Translations under genes and position numbers: made by a program
Shown: piece by piece, positions 34,491 to 45,529 of the stretch
Position numbering within the stretch: the stretch's first letter is position 1
Layout: every line of letters starts with the position of its first letter
Assembly: GCF_023065955.2 (NCBI RefSeq)
Contig: NW_026623067.1
Span: 54,568,444 to 54,632,443, forward strand
Source: Ursus arctos
Lineage: Eukaryota; Chordata; Mammalia; Carnivora; Ursidae
Direction of reading: 5' to 3'
DNA length: 64,000 bases
The notes under the pieces: generated by a model
The model's database searches: none
Told to the model about the DNA's origin: nothing
What the model saw: the letters and a program-made list of their open reading frames with translations, nothing else

Positions 34491-34782
34491 AAAAGAAATA
34501 AAAATTTTAGTCACCCATAAAAGAAAGTTTCTTTTTAAAAATCCTCTCAGTAATAATTACTTAATCATACTTCACTGTTTTTCACTAAATATTCCATTAG
34601 TACTCACTGGAGAAACCATTTAAAGAATAAACTGTGCTTTGTGTGGGACTGTCATCATAGAGTTAAAGAGGCTCTGATGGGTTAGGTGTATGTCTTGCTC
34701 CCATGGGGTCCATCCTATTGCATGTACAAGGGGTTGTATTTTGGTTGGTAGCATCACATTACTTTTTTCAAAGAAAAGTAGA

Positions 34783-34952
34783 GAGGCACCTGGGTGGCTC
34801 AGTCGGTTAAGTGACTACCTTCGGCTCAGGCCAAGCCCCATGTCAGGCTCCCTGATCAGTGGGGAGCCTGCTTCCTCTTCTCCCCCCAACTTGTGCATGT
34901 CTCTCTCTCAAATAAATAAATAAAGATCTTTACAACAACAACAACAACAAAA
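34783..34952 (+). mobile_element. Can-SINE with internal deletion and (CAA)n tail
   Basis: 'gaggcacctgggtggctcag', 'tcggttaagtgactaccttc', 'ggctcaggccaagccccatg': the box-B-like ggatcgag segment between ggctcagg and agcccc is missing. Tail 'aaataaataaataaagatct' then (CAA)n at 34933-34952. Perfect 14-bp TSD caaagaaaagtaga at 34769-34782 and 34953-34966. Confidence 0.95.
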
Positions 34953-35209
34953 CAAAGAAAAGTAGAAACAATACATAAGTCAAGTATAAATGATCAGAGA
35001 TAGAAGTGTGCAGAGCTAAGAGCTATATACTCAGATTCAGGATGGCTCCTACAATACATGGTCTAAAAATACCAGAATGTTTGGACATCTCTGAACCTAT
35101 TGTTCCAAGTATAAAATGCAGATGACTATCTACTGTAAAAATTAAACAAGATAGTGTATAAGATCCTGTACAATTGCAGCATGCCGTGTAACTTTGTGAC
35201 TTCTTTTTT

Positions 35210-35385
35210 TCTTTTTATTGAGATATAATTGACATATAACATTATATTATATTTCAAGTGTAGATCACAATGATTTGATATTTGTATGTATTATCAACTG
35301 ATTACTAAGTCACATTTGTTGAACATCCATCACCACATGTAGTTACAAATTTTTTATGACTTTAAACTTTGGTCAATACCAATTT
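35210..35385 (-). repeat. Old L1 (L1M) 3' end
   Basis: 'ttttattgagatataattga', 'catataacattatattat', 'tttcaagtgtagatcacaat', 'gatttgatatttgtatgtat', 'aacatccatcaccacatgta': the classic antisense L1M 3' terminus. Confidence 0.8.
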
Positions 35386-35539
35386 CTTTAAGAAAATTTT
35401 TTGTTAAAAAAAAAACTTTTAAATGAATAATTATAGGTTTGTGGAATTGAAGCCTGAAATGTGGGTTTGTGTTTGGAAGGATAACACACAGCAGCTATGT
35501 TGACTCCACCATGCTCTCTCTAGATGGAAATACAGAGGC

Positions 35540-35725
35540 CACTTAGATTTGACAGACAAGGCTGTAGCTTGACTGTGCCATTTATTAGCTGTGTGACCTG
35601 GGGCTCATTACTCTACTTCTCTGAGGTTTTATTCCCTTCTACTTGGTGTAATGATACCTATCTCTCTGGATTGTTTTGTGAATTGGAAAGGACCCAATGC
35701 ATCTAGTGTGTAGTGCCTGGCAGAT
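35540..35725 (+). repeat. MIR SINE
   Basis: 'tgactgtgccatttattagc', 'tgtgtgacctggggctcatt', 'actctacttctctgaggttt', 'gtgtagtgcctggcagatgg'. Sense orientation, followed at once by an antisense MIR. Confidence 0.8.
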
Positions 35726-35744
35726 GGATGCAGTGGTAACTTAT

Positions 35745-35975
35745 ACATGTAGGTCTTACTATGTATCAGGATGGTGCTAAACACATTAAAGATGTTAACT
35801 CATCAAATCCTCACAGTATCCCAATGACTCAATAATATTTTTTCTATATTTTACCCATGAGAAAACAGAGGCGAAGACTAAGTAAGTTGCTCAGCATCAG
35901 ATATCGAGGAAGTGTCAGAATCAAGCTTTAAATTCAGGGAAGACTGGCACGTGCTTAACCATCACACTGATCCAA
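35745..35975 (-). repeat. MIR SINE
   Basis: 'ggtcttactatgtatcagga', 'tggtgctaaacacattaaag', 'aactcatcaaatcctcacag', 'catgagaaaacagaggcgaa', 'gtaagttgctcagcatcaga', 'acgtgcttaaccatcacact'. Forms a head-to-head arrangement with the MIR at 35540. Confidence 0.82.
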
Positions 35976-36319
35976 CTCTCATCAGGGAAGGTCTTTTCTT
36001 TTAAGGAACACAAGTCTTTGACTTGGATTTGTGGAATATTTATGTCTTCCTCATTTACGGGATGCTTTGAATTCTACAAAAACTTCTTGGAGAAACTTTT
36101 TCCCTGAAATAGTCTCTAATGAATAGATGATTTTGGGGTAGTGATAAGATTCAGTAGATTGAGCGTATACAGATTTTCAAATACTTATACTTCGTTTCTT
36201 ATATACAGGAACCCAGAGAAGCAAAATGTATTTGGCTGCATTACTGACTAATATTATGCTTATATTAGCGTACTCATCATTATCTAATTTCTTGTAAATT
36301 TCTTTTATTTATTTATTTT

Positions 36320-36498
36320 TTTGGATGTAAAGTTCAATGATTCATTAGTTGCGTATAACACCCAGTGCACCATGCAATACGTGCCCTCCTTACTACCCAT
36401 CACCAGCCTATCCCATTCCCCCTCCCCCCTCCCCTCTGAAGCCCTCAGTTTGTTTCTCAGAGTCCATAGTCTCTCATGCTTCATTCCCCCTTCTGATT
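36320..36498 (-). mobile_element. 5'-truncated young L1 (3'UTR only)
   Basis: 'ttggatgtaaagttcaatga', 'ttcattagttgcgtataaca', 'cccagtgcaccatgcaatac', 'gtgccctccttactacccat', 'ctctgaagccctcagtttgt', 'catgcttcattcccccttct'. TSD uncertain. Confidence 0.92.
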
Positions 36499-36542
36499 CT
36501 TAAGTCCTGTATAGTTAAATGATTTGAAATAAATTTACTTTT

Positions 36543-36723
36543 AAAAAAAGATTTTATTTATTTGACAGAGAGCACAAGCAGAGAGCGACAGGCAGAGGGA
36601 GAGGGAGAAGCAAGAGGACTCCCTACTCAGCAGGGAGCCTGACCTGGGGCTCAGTCCCAGGACCCTGGGATTGTGACCCGAGCCGAAGGCAGATGCCTAA
36701 CTGACTGAGCCACGCAGGCGCCC
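36543..36723 (-). mobile_element. Can-SINE
   Basis: 'aaaaaagattttatttattt', 'gacagagagcacaagcagag', 'cagggagcctgacctggggc', 'caggaccctgggattgtgac', 'cagatgcctaactgactgag', 'ccacgcaggcgcccc'. Flanks near 36524 (tgaaataaatttacttt) and 36724 (tgaaatagaagttacttt) match as a TSD with small differences. Confidence 0.93.
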
Positions 36724-36779
36724 CTGAAATAGAAGTTACTTTAATAAGTGTTTTTGTACATTGGCAAAAGTAGACTGGT

Positions 36780-36970
36780 ATTAGAGGAACTTAATTGTGT
36801 GACTTTAGGCAAGTCCCATAAATTCTCTGAGTCTTGCTCCTATTCTAACCTGAAAAGTACAAAATATAATCCCTCTTGTGTTCACCATGAGAATCAAATG
36901 AGAACATTGATGTAAATGCCTTTGGCCAGCTCACGAGTGTGATCTAAATGCAAGGATCGTTATTGGTGTC
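36780..36970 (+). repeat. MIR SINE
   Basis: 'ttaattgtgtgactttaggc', 'aagtcccataaattctctga', 'gtcttgctcctattc', 'accatgagaatcaaatgaga', 'atgtaaatgcctttggccag', 'aaggatcgttattggtg'. Core and 3' half of MIR. Confidence 0.72.
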
Positions 36971-36974
36971 AGGA

Positions 36975-39285
36975 GAGTTCCAGGATTTCATGTGATTGCT
37001 CATTCAAGTGCTTGGAGAGCTGGGATGTGAAATCTGAACTTCTCAATCCTAGACCTTGGCCAGTCAGCTGAGATATCACCGATTGGACAATACTTGGGGC
37101 TTAGACCGCATTGCTTAACTGAGTCCCACGGGAGGGGTTGGTTCATCAAGCAAGATGGTCTCTCTGAATCAGATAAGAGCTGGCCTGTTTGCCATCTACA
37201 GTTCACAATTCTGCGAATTTAGAAACCTAAAATTAAAGTAGGGAAGCTCTTCTGCAGCTTTACTGAGCTTGAAATTGAGAACTTCACGGTGATTTAGTAA
37301 TGCATTTTGTAATGGGGCATTTGCAAAGGAAACCAAACATGATCAATCCCAGTGTTTTAAGCAGTCTCCGATTTTTCCACGGGAAATCTTTTTCATTTTA
37401 GCCACAGGAATTGGTACTCTTGCTTTCCTCATCCATATGTTTTGTGTCTGGAAATGTCTAGAGTTCCTCAAGCCCAGCACATCATCCTGACCCCTGCCCC
37501 TTATAGCCTTGAGGTACACGCTTGCCTTCTTCTCTTTATGGTACCTACAGACTCTCAACATTTCTCCTTCTCTTACTCAGTGTTCTTCCCCACATCCTCC
37601 CCGTCCTCTTCTGCCAGTATTCTCTCCTCTGTGCCATTTGCTGGCTTTTAATTGTGTACATCCAAAAGCATTGAAAATTAAGGTCAGTAAGTTGACCATT
37701 TTTTTCTTCTAGTACTAAACAAGCTGTATGTGGGGTCATGGCAGAGAAGGGGAACTAAGGGATGAGCCTGATATCAGGGACCAGCCATTCTGGGTAGAAT
37801 AAACAACTTTCTCTTTTAAACAAGGGCAGCTTCCTGCTTTTGGCCTCTTTGGAAGAGCCCTTTCCCATCATGCCTTGCACTTTTCTTCCAGAGCAATTGT
37901 GGCTTTCCTTCTTCCACCCTTTGCCACTATCCTCTGGCAGTCCTTCAGTCCTTTCTGCTTCCTTCTCTTGGAGTCATCAGTGCTGGCTGTGCTGCTCTCC
38001 TTGTGCCTTTCCAAATTCTTTGCACTGCTCCTGCCAGTTTTGGAACAATTCATGATCTCTGCATCCAAAATATTAGTTCTAGGAAAAGATCTCCCTGATT
38101 TCCTGGTATCATTTGGCTGAGGTGTTCACCACCCTAAGCCAGGGAATGGGGCAAAAGTGAAGTTGAGATTCTTGCCGGCCCTTAGCCTGTTTCACTCTTC
38201 AGCTGTCATGTTTGCTGAGATTTCTAAGCCTGATGTGAAAGTCATGGTCTGAAATAAATGTTCCCTCTTGGTTATTCTGTTCATTTCACATTTCAAAATA
38301 AAGCAAATGTGTGCTGTTATTTATTTTATAGTGCTCTTGCTTTCAGCTAAAATTTGCATCGGTGATGTTTGAGAAATCCACATTTTTCATTTGGCCTCAT
38401 CAAATTATTTTGTCTCATTGGTCTTTGTCACTTACCTTTGGATACGTAATATCATGTCGGCTCTTGGTGTAGTTAGAAAAGTTGATTGCTCAGATTAAAG
38501 CCGGCCTTTCTTCCCTTTGCTGTGTCATTTCTAATTATGTCCCCTTTCCCCCTACCAAGACCACCCAGAAAAAATTTCTCCCTCTCAAGTGTTTACAACC
38601 TTTAAAAATCTTGCACATCATAAATGAAAAACGGCTGGGTATTTGAACTTTGCAAGTACACATCATTAACAGAGTCAATACAGTGTATGGCTGTGATGAA
38701 TGAAACTGTGTTTTTGACATGACTGTTTGCTCTGATAAATTTAAATGATTCTTGAACCTCTAGTACTATAGCCTGAACTATCAGAAATCCCTAAATTCTG
38801 ATACTGCCACATGTTTATTTCTATCACATTCACTATAGGACTTTAGTAGCATCCCTGACAGCGATGATGCATGGAATCTTTTATTCGAATTCATGAATTT
38901 CTTCTCTGTTCAATTTTTAACAAATGAAAAAAAGGTACTTTTACTGATAATATTTAGGTTAAATGGCAGCATTGTAAATTTCTCATTTAAGTGAAGACCT
39001 TGGCGTATAGGTTTCACAGAATGCCACCATTTGTTCAGATGTAGTATGATGGGTCTACAATTAACTTCAGTGAAGGAAAGTAATAAAAGCAGAGTTGGCA
39101 GAGCTAGAGAAAATGTGACAGGTAGAGAATAATAAAACCTTGTGTTTACATAAAACATTAAATACATTTGTTTGAGTACCTTGGTACACCTTACTATTAG
39201 TTGCTAATAACCGTTCCAAATTTACTAGGTTTTCCAAACATTTTTTAACACTAGGGCTTCATATGGAAAATAATAACAAATTGAT
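36975..39285. other. Unassigned non-coding stretch
   Basis: No named repeat. Frames open on both strands at 37442-37739 and 37840-38120 (up to 81 aa), C/T-rich on the plus strand. The minus frame at 37868-38068 is rich in K/R/S. None matches a domain I know. Equivalent-length frames on opposite strands argue against coding. Confidence 0.4.
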
Positions 39286-39289
39286 CATG

Positions 39290-39400
39290 CTTTTAAAATG
39301 CTTACTATACGTCAAGTGCTGTATTAAATACCTATATATGTTACCTCATTTCATCCTTAGAAAAAACTCACTGCAGTAGGCATTATAATCATCCTTACTT
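39290..39400 (-). repeat. MIR SINE, first piece (split by full-length L1)
   Basis: 'tgcttactatacgtcaagtg', 'ctgtattaaatacctatata', 'ttacctcatttcatccttag', 'ctgcagtaggcattataatc' = antisense MIR, cut at 'catccttactt', which is also the TSD of the L1 that follows. Continues at 45414. Confidence 0.8.
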
Positions 39401-39699
39401 TTTATAATAATTTTTATTTTGTTATGTTAGTCATCATACAGTTTATCCTTAGTTTTTGATGTAATGTTCCATTATTCATTAGTTGCGTATAACACCCAGT
39501 GCACCATGCAATATGTGCCCTCCTTAATACCCATCACCAGCCTATCCCCATCCCCCACCCCCCTCCACTTTGAAGCCCTCAGTTTGTTTCCCAGAGCCCA
39601 CAGTCTCTCATGGTTCATTCCCCCTTCTGTTTACCGCCCCCCCCCTTCATTCTTCCCTTCCTTCTCCTACCAATCTTCCTATTTCATATGTTCCATAAA

Positions 39700-42600
39700 T
39701 GAGTGAAACCATATGATACTTGTCTTTCTCTGCCTGACTTATTTCACTTAACATAATCTCCTCCAGTCCCATCCATGCTTCTGCAAATGTTGGGTAATCG
39801 TTTTCTGATGGCTGAGTAATAGTCCATTGTATATGTGGACCACATCTTCTTAATCCAGTTATCTGTTGAAGGGCATCTCGGCTCCTTCCACTATTTGGCT
39901 ATTGTGGACAATGCTGCTATGAACATTGGGGTGCATATGGCCCTTCTCTTCACTACATCTGTATCTTTGGGGTAAATACCCAGCAGTGCAATTGCTGGAT
40001 CACAGGGGAGCTCAATTTTTAACTTTTTAAGGGACCTCCACACTGTTTTCCAAGGCGGCTGTACCAACTTGCATTCCCACCAGCAGCGTAAGAGGGATCC
40101 CCTTTCTCCACATTCTCTCCAACATTTGTTGTTTCCTGCCTTGTCCATTTTTGCCATTCTAACTGGCGTAAGGTGGTATCTCAATGTGGTTTTGATTTGA
40201 ATTTCCCTGATGGCTAATGATTTTGAACATTTTTTCATGTGTCTGTTAGCCATTTGTATGTCTTCATTGGAAAAGTGTCTGTTCATACGTTCTGCCCATT
40301 TTTTGATTTCATTATTTGTTCCCCCTGTATTGAGTTTGAGAAGTTCTTTGTAGATCTTGGATACTAGTCTTTTATCTGTGGTGTCATTTGCAAGTATCTT
40401 CTCCCATTCCGTGGGCTGCCTCTTAGTTTTTTTGACTGTTTCCTTGGCTGTGCAGAAGCTATTTATCTTGATGAAGTCCCACAAGTTCATTTTCTCTTTT
40501 GTTTCTCTTGCCTTTGGAGATGTGTCCTGAAAAAGGTTGCTGTGGCCGATGTCGTACAGGTTGCTGCCTATGCTCTCCTCTAGGATTTTGATGGATTCCT
40601 GTCTCACATTGAGGTCTTTCATCCATTTGGAGTTTATCTTTGTGTATGGTGTGAGAGAGTGGTCAAGTTTCATTCTTTTGCATAGAGCTGTCCAATTTTC
40701 CCAGCACCATTTATTGAAGAGACGTCTTTTTTTCCACTGGATGTTTTTTTTCCTGCTTTATCGAAGATTAGTTACCCAAAGAGCCGAGGGTCCATTTCTA
40801 GGTTCTCTATTCTGTTCCATTGGTCTATGTGTCTGTTTTTGTGCCAGTACCATGCTGTCTTTGTGATCACAGCTTTGTAGTACAGCTCGAAATCCGGCAT
40901 TGTGTTCCCCCCAGCTTCGTTCTTCCTTTTCAACAATTCTTTGGCGATTCAGGGCCTTTTCTGGTTCCAGACAAATTTATGGGGTGTTTGTTCCAGTTCT
41001 TTGAAAAATGTCATTGGTGTTTTGATGGGAATGGCATTGAACGTGTAGATTGCTCTGGGTAGCATAGACACTTTAACTATATTTATTCTTCCGATCCATG
41101 AGCATGGAATATTTTTCCATCTTTTTGTGTCTTCTTCAATGTCTTTCAAGAGTGATTAGTAGTTTCTAGAATATAGATCCTTTACAAAGTCTCTGGTTAA
41201 TTCCAAGATAACATATGATTTTTGTTGCTATTATAAATGGAATGGATTCCCTAATTTCTCTTTCTTCAGTCTCATTGTTCGTGTATAGAAATGCAACTGA
41301 TTTCTGGACATTGATTTTGTATCCCGCCACGTTACTGAATTGCTCTGTAACTTCTAGTAGTTTGAGGGTGGAGTCTTTTGGGTTTTCCATATAGAGTATC
41401 ATGTCATCTGCGAAGAGAGACATTTTGACTTCTTCTTTGCCAGTTTGGATACCTTTTATCCGTTTTTGTTGTCTGATTGCTGTTGCAAGGACTTCTAGTA
41501 GTATGTTGAATACTAATGGCGAGAGTGGGCATCTTTGTCGTGTTCCTGATCTTAAGGGAAAGGCTTTCAGCTTTTCCCCACTGAGAATGATATTCGCTGT
41601 AGGCTTTTCATAGATGTTTTTTATGAAATTGAGCAATGTACCCTCTATCCCTACACTCTGAAGGGTTTTAATCAGGAAAGGATGCTGTGTTTTGTCAAAT
41701 GCTTTTTCTGCATCAGTTGAGAGGATCATATGGTTCTTGACTCTTTTCTTGTCGATATGATGTATCACAGTGATCGATTTGCGAATGTTGAACCACCCTT
41801 GCATCCCAGGGATGAATCTCACTTGGTCATGATGGATAATCCTTTTAATGTACTGTTGAGTCCTATTAGCTAGCATCTTGTTGAGAATTTTGGTGTTCAT
41901 ATTCATCAGGGATATCTGTCTGTAATTCTCCTTTTTGATGGGGTCTTTGCCTGGTTTGGGGATCAAGGTAATACTGACTTCCCAGAATGAGTTTGGTACT
42001 TTTCCTTCTGTTTCTATTTTTTGAAACAGCTTCAGGAGAATAGGTATTATTTCTTCTTTGAATGTTTGGTAGAATTCCCCCGGGAATCTCTCAGGCCCTG
42101 GACTCTTGCTTTTGGGGAGGTTTCTGATCACTGCTTCAATCTCTTCATAATTAATCCATCTGTTTAAATAATCAAGTTCTTCTTGTTTCAGTCTTGGTAG
42201 TTTATAGGTTTCCAGGAAGGCATCCATTTCTTCCAGGTTGTTTAATTTATTGGCATAAAGCTGTTGATAAAAGTTTCTAATGATCCTTCCTATTTCATTG
42301 GTATTGGTCATGATCTCTCCCCTTTCATTCATAATTTTATTAATTTGGGTCCTTTCTCTCTTCTTTTGAATAAGTCTGGCCAGTGTCTTATTGATCTTAT
42401 TTATTCTTTCAAAGAACCAGCTTCTAGTTCTGTTGATCTGCTCTACTGTGCTCCTGGTTTCTAATTCATTGATCTCTGCTCTAACCTTGATCACCTGCCT
42501 TCTCATGCGTGGGTTAGGCCTGTTCTTCTGTTCCAGCTCCAGCTTCTTGAGGTGAGAATATAAAAACTGCATTTTAGATTTTTCTGTTCTTTTGAGTGAG

Positions 42601-43540
42601 GCTTGGATGGCTATGTATTTTCCCCTTAGGACTGCCTTTGCATTGTCTCATAGGTTTTGGACTGATGTGTTTTCATTCTCATTGGTCTCCAGAAATTGTT
42701 TAAACTGATTTTTAATTTCCTGGCTTACCAAATCATTCTTGAGCAGGATGATTCTTAGTTTCCAAGTGTTTGAGTTTTTTCCAAATTTTTCCTTGTGATT
42801 GAGTTCCAGTTTTAAAGCACTGTGGTCTGAGAATATGCAGGGAATAATCTCAGTCTTTTGGTATCGGTTGAGACCTGTTTTGTGACCCTGTATATGGTCC
42901 ATTCTGGAGAACGTTCCATGTGCATTCGAAAAGAATGAGTATTCTGTTGTTCTGGGGTGTAGTTTCTGTATATATCTTTGAGGTCCATTTGGTCCAGTAA
43001 GTCATTCAAAGCTCTTGTTTTTGTTGATTTTCTGCTTAGGTCATCTGTCTATTGCTGAGAGTGGAGTGTTGAGGTCCCCTACTATTAACTTATTATTATC
43101 TACATGTCTCTTTATTCTGGTTAAGAGTTGGCTTGTGTATCTAGTTGCTCCCCTGTTGGGGGCATAGACATTTATAATTGTCATATCCACTTGTTAAAGG
43201 ATACATCCTTTAAGAATAATGTAGTGTCCTCTTGTATCTCTAACTGCAGTCTTTAGTTTAAAATCTAATCTGTCTGATATGCGAATTGCTATCCCAGCTT
43301 TCTTCTGAGGTCAATTGGCATGAAAGATGGTTTTCCATCCCTTCACTTTCAGTCTGGATGTATCTTTAAGTTCAAAATGAGTCTCTTGTAGACAGCAAAT
43401 GGATGGGTCATGTCTTTTTATACAGTCTGCAACCCTGTGGCGTTATGGGAGCATTTAGGCCATTCGCATTGAGAGTGATTATTGAGAGAGATGATTTTAA
43501 TGATGTCATGTTTCCTGTGAAGTCTGTTTCTATAGATCGT
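39700..43540 (-). pseudogene. L1 ORF2 relic (endonuclease, RT, C-terminal region)
   Basis: Would have encoded the ~1,270-aa L1 endonuclease/reverse transcriptase that carries out target-primed reverse transcription in the nucleus. The longest surviving frame, 41166-42572 (468 codons), holds the linker and RT domain with [28 protein letters not shown], an [10 protein letters not shown] block (normally D in the catalytic S/DAEKAFDK), [15 protein letters not shown] and FADDMILY (FADD complement at 41403-41414). The downstream frame 39891-40673 holds [11 protein letters not shown], a WWECK element and [10 protein letters not shown]. Endonuclease pieces are at 42648-43009 (DHIQGHKTGLNRY) and about 43030-43200. 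Multiple stops in the endonuclease part, and frame changes around 40949-41166 and 42572-42650, make it non-functional. Compared with the twin-primed copy, the GCPLSP glycine is R here. Confidence 0.93.
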
Positions 43541-43594
43541 AAATTTCTGTTCTGTATCACTCTTGGGGCCTTTTTACATTTATAGAACCCCCCC

Positions 43595-44483
43595 TTAATA
43601 TCTCATGTAGGGCTGGCTTGGTGTTACGAATTCCTTCAGTTTCTGCCGATCTTGGAAGGTCCTTATCTCTCCATCAATTCTGAATGACAGCCTTGCTGGA
43701 TAAAGGATCCTTGGCTGCATGTTCTTCTCAGTTAGAGCTTTGAAAATACCCTGCCAACCCTTCCTAGCCTGCCAGGTCTCTGTAGACAGGTCTGACGTTA
43801 TTCTGATATTTTTCCCTCTGTACGTAAGGATTTTCTTCCCCCTGGCTGTTTTCAATACTGTATCTTTGGATCTGATATTCACAAATTGCTCTATGATGTG
43901 ACGTGGTACAGGTCTGTTCTCATTGACCTTGGGAGGGGTTCCCTCTGCCTCTTGGACACAAATTCTTGTTTCTTTTGCCACATTAGGCAATTTCTCAGCT
44001 ACAATTTGTTCAAATATCTCTTCTAGACCTCTCTCTTTCTCCACCCCCTGTGGGATGCCGATGATTCTGACATTGTAACGTTTTATTGAGTCAGTAATCG
44101 CCCATAATCTACATTCTTGAGATTGGAGTTTTTTTGAGCCAATTTTCTGTTTTAACTTTCTCTTCTACCATCCCATCCTCCAATTCATTAATTTGTTCTT
44201 CTGCCTCATTTACCCTGGCTGTCAGAGCGTCTAGTTTAGACTGCTTTTGATTCATAGCATTTTTAATTTCTGCCAGATTTGCTCTCATTTCCTCCATTAG
44301 AGATTCTGTATTTTCATTAATATTTCCGTTAATATTTTTTTCAAGCCTACACATCATCTTGACCATTGTTACTCTGAACTCCATTTCTGACAATTTGATT
44401 ATATCCATGTCCATCAGTTCTGTGGCAGAGACCACAGACTCATTATCTTTTCTTTGCTGGGGGGGATTTCTCCTTCTCATCAT
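43595..44483 (-). pseudogene. L1 ORF1 relic (RNA-binding/coiled-coil protein)
   Basis: Two frames that together cover ORF1p, the trimeric RNA chaperone coating L1 RNA in cytoplasm. 44109-44483 (124 codons) starts at a Met (MMRRRNPPQ), is rich in E/K/L and contains the heptad-like ENTESLMEEMRANLAEIKNA and LDALTARVNEAEEQINELED coiled coil. 43595-44044 (149 codons) contains the RRM/CTD with HIIEQFVNIRSKDTVLKTAR, YRGKNIRITSDLSTETW and KNMQPRILYPARLSFRIDGE. The pieces are in different frames: a frameshift lies between 44045 and 44115. Length (~295 residues visible) is near the usual ORF1p size once the gap is allowed for. Confidence 0.92.
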
Positions 44484-44489
44484 TCTGAT

Positions 44490-45413
44490 GAGGAGAGCTT
44501 GCGGGGATGCCCAGAGCCCAAATTCCTGACCAGGTCCCAGGCAGTGTGCACTTGTTTTATAGGGACCTTAGGGATGTGGGCTTCTTGATTTTTCTGCCTG
44601 CCTTCTGGGGGAGGGGCCTGCTGCACAGATACTCAGGTAACCCTCTTTGGGTAGGGTCTCCCTGTCCCCTGCGAGGTAGGATGGGGATGGGCATGGGCAC
44701 AATGTCAACAGGTATTTCTGGGCTTTTGTTCTCTAGTGGCTTTCCCTGGTGGTTTTCTGTGCCTCTTCTGAGAGAGCAGCAGTGGCCGAATCCAGCCTCT
44801 GTCTCAGAACAGAGAGATCACAGTCCACTCTCCACTGAGCACTCTTGGCCACTCTAACTCTGTTTCTGTCGGTGCTGCTAAAAACCCTGCAGCCTCCCAG
44901 GTTGTGCGCCCCACAGCCGCTGTCCCAGCCCTCACTTCCTGGGCTAGCACGTCTCTGTCCTTTGTACTTCTAACACTACCAGCTGCCCCTGGTTCCCGCG
45001 CGCGCTCCCGAGCTCCCTGTTTCAGTGTTCGCGTGCACTTCGGAGTGCCGGTTTTCAGTCTGGCCGCACGCGCGTTCCCAGGCTCACTGTCTCAGTCTGC
45101 TCTCTCGCGGGTGCCAGTCCGTGAGTCCGGCCCGCTTCCCAGTGCTGGTGGCTACTACTTCCTGGCGCCAGAGCGCAGCATATCCCTCCGCCTTCCATTT
45201 ATCTTTCGATATCTGTCTCCAGATTCTTGGCTCCCTGCTTCCTACCTCAATACTCAGCGCTGGAGATGTTCGTTTGTAGAGATCCAGATATATCTTCCTG
45301 CGTCTCAGGCTGATTTCGTGGGTGTTCAGGATGGTCTGGTAGATATCCAGCTCGACTCAGTGGGACCAGCTCAAAAAGGAGTCCCCTGCTCCTCTGCCAT
45401 CTTTTCTCCTCCC
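44490..45413 (-). promoter_or_regulatory. L1 5'UTR / internal promoter
   Basis: GC- and CpG-richer than any other part of the window (for example 'cccgcgcgcgctcccgagct' at 44995-45014 and 'ccgcacgcgcgttcccaggc' at 45062-45081). In L1s of this kind the 5'UTR works as an internal RNA polymerase II promoter starting at the element's first base (here about 45413), and it often has antisense activity. The first bases contain 'aagatggc' (complement of gccatctt near 45400), the YY1 site typical of the L1 5' end. Plus-strand open frames here (116 and 193 codons) are shadows of the GC-rich sequence. Confidence 0.8.
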
Positions 45414-45525
45414 CATCCTTATTTTATATATTTGTGGCTCTGGTTAGACAGCTTAAGTTACATAGGGGATGAACCCAGAATTTGAGTACATTTCTCTCAG
45501 GCTTTGGACCCTGCCCTATAGCATA
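45414..45525 (-). repeat. MIR SINE, second piece
   Basis: Resumes the MIR cut at 39400: 'cttattttatatatttgtgg', 'acagcttaagttacatagg', 'ggatgaacccagaatttgag', 'aggctttggaccctgcccta', matching MIR antisense (ttgcccaaggtcacac ... gggattcgaaccc ... ctctggagccctgctctt). Confidence 0.72.
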
Positions 45526-45529
45526 TTGT

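Larger units (their letters stand above)
39401..45413 (-). mobile_element. Essentially full-length L1
   Basis: About 6.0 kb, minus strand, with every L1 part in order from 45413 to 39401: 5' end ('gaggagaaaagatggcagag' in complement), CpG-containing 5'UTR, ORF1, short intergenic part, ORF2, 3'UTR, A/T-rich tail. TSD catccttactt(tt) at 39390-39400 and catccttatttt at 45414-45425. The insertion splits a MIR. Many frameshifts and stops, so no intact protein. It is the reference copy for reading the truncated L1s elsewhere in the window. Confidence 0.95.

Noticed and set aside
37840..38120. Open frames on both strands, the minus one K/R/S-rich
   Set aside because: Similar length on opposite strands and no recognisable family; no poly-A tail or TSD to suggest a processed pseudogene.
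44904..45485. 193-codon plus-strand frame (and 116-codon frame at 44507-44857)
   Set aside because: They lie antisense in the GC-rich 5'UTR of the full-length L1, run past the element end and have no protein motif; shadows.
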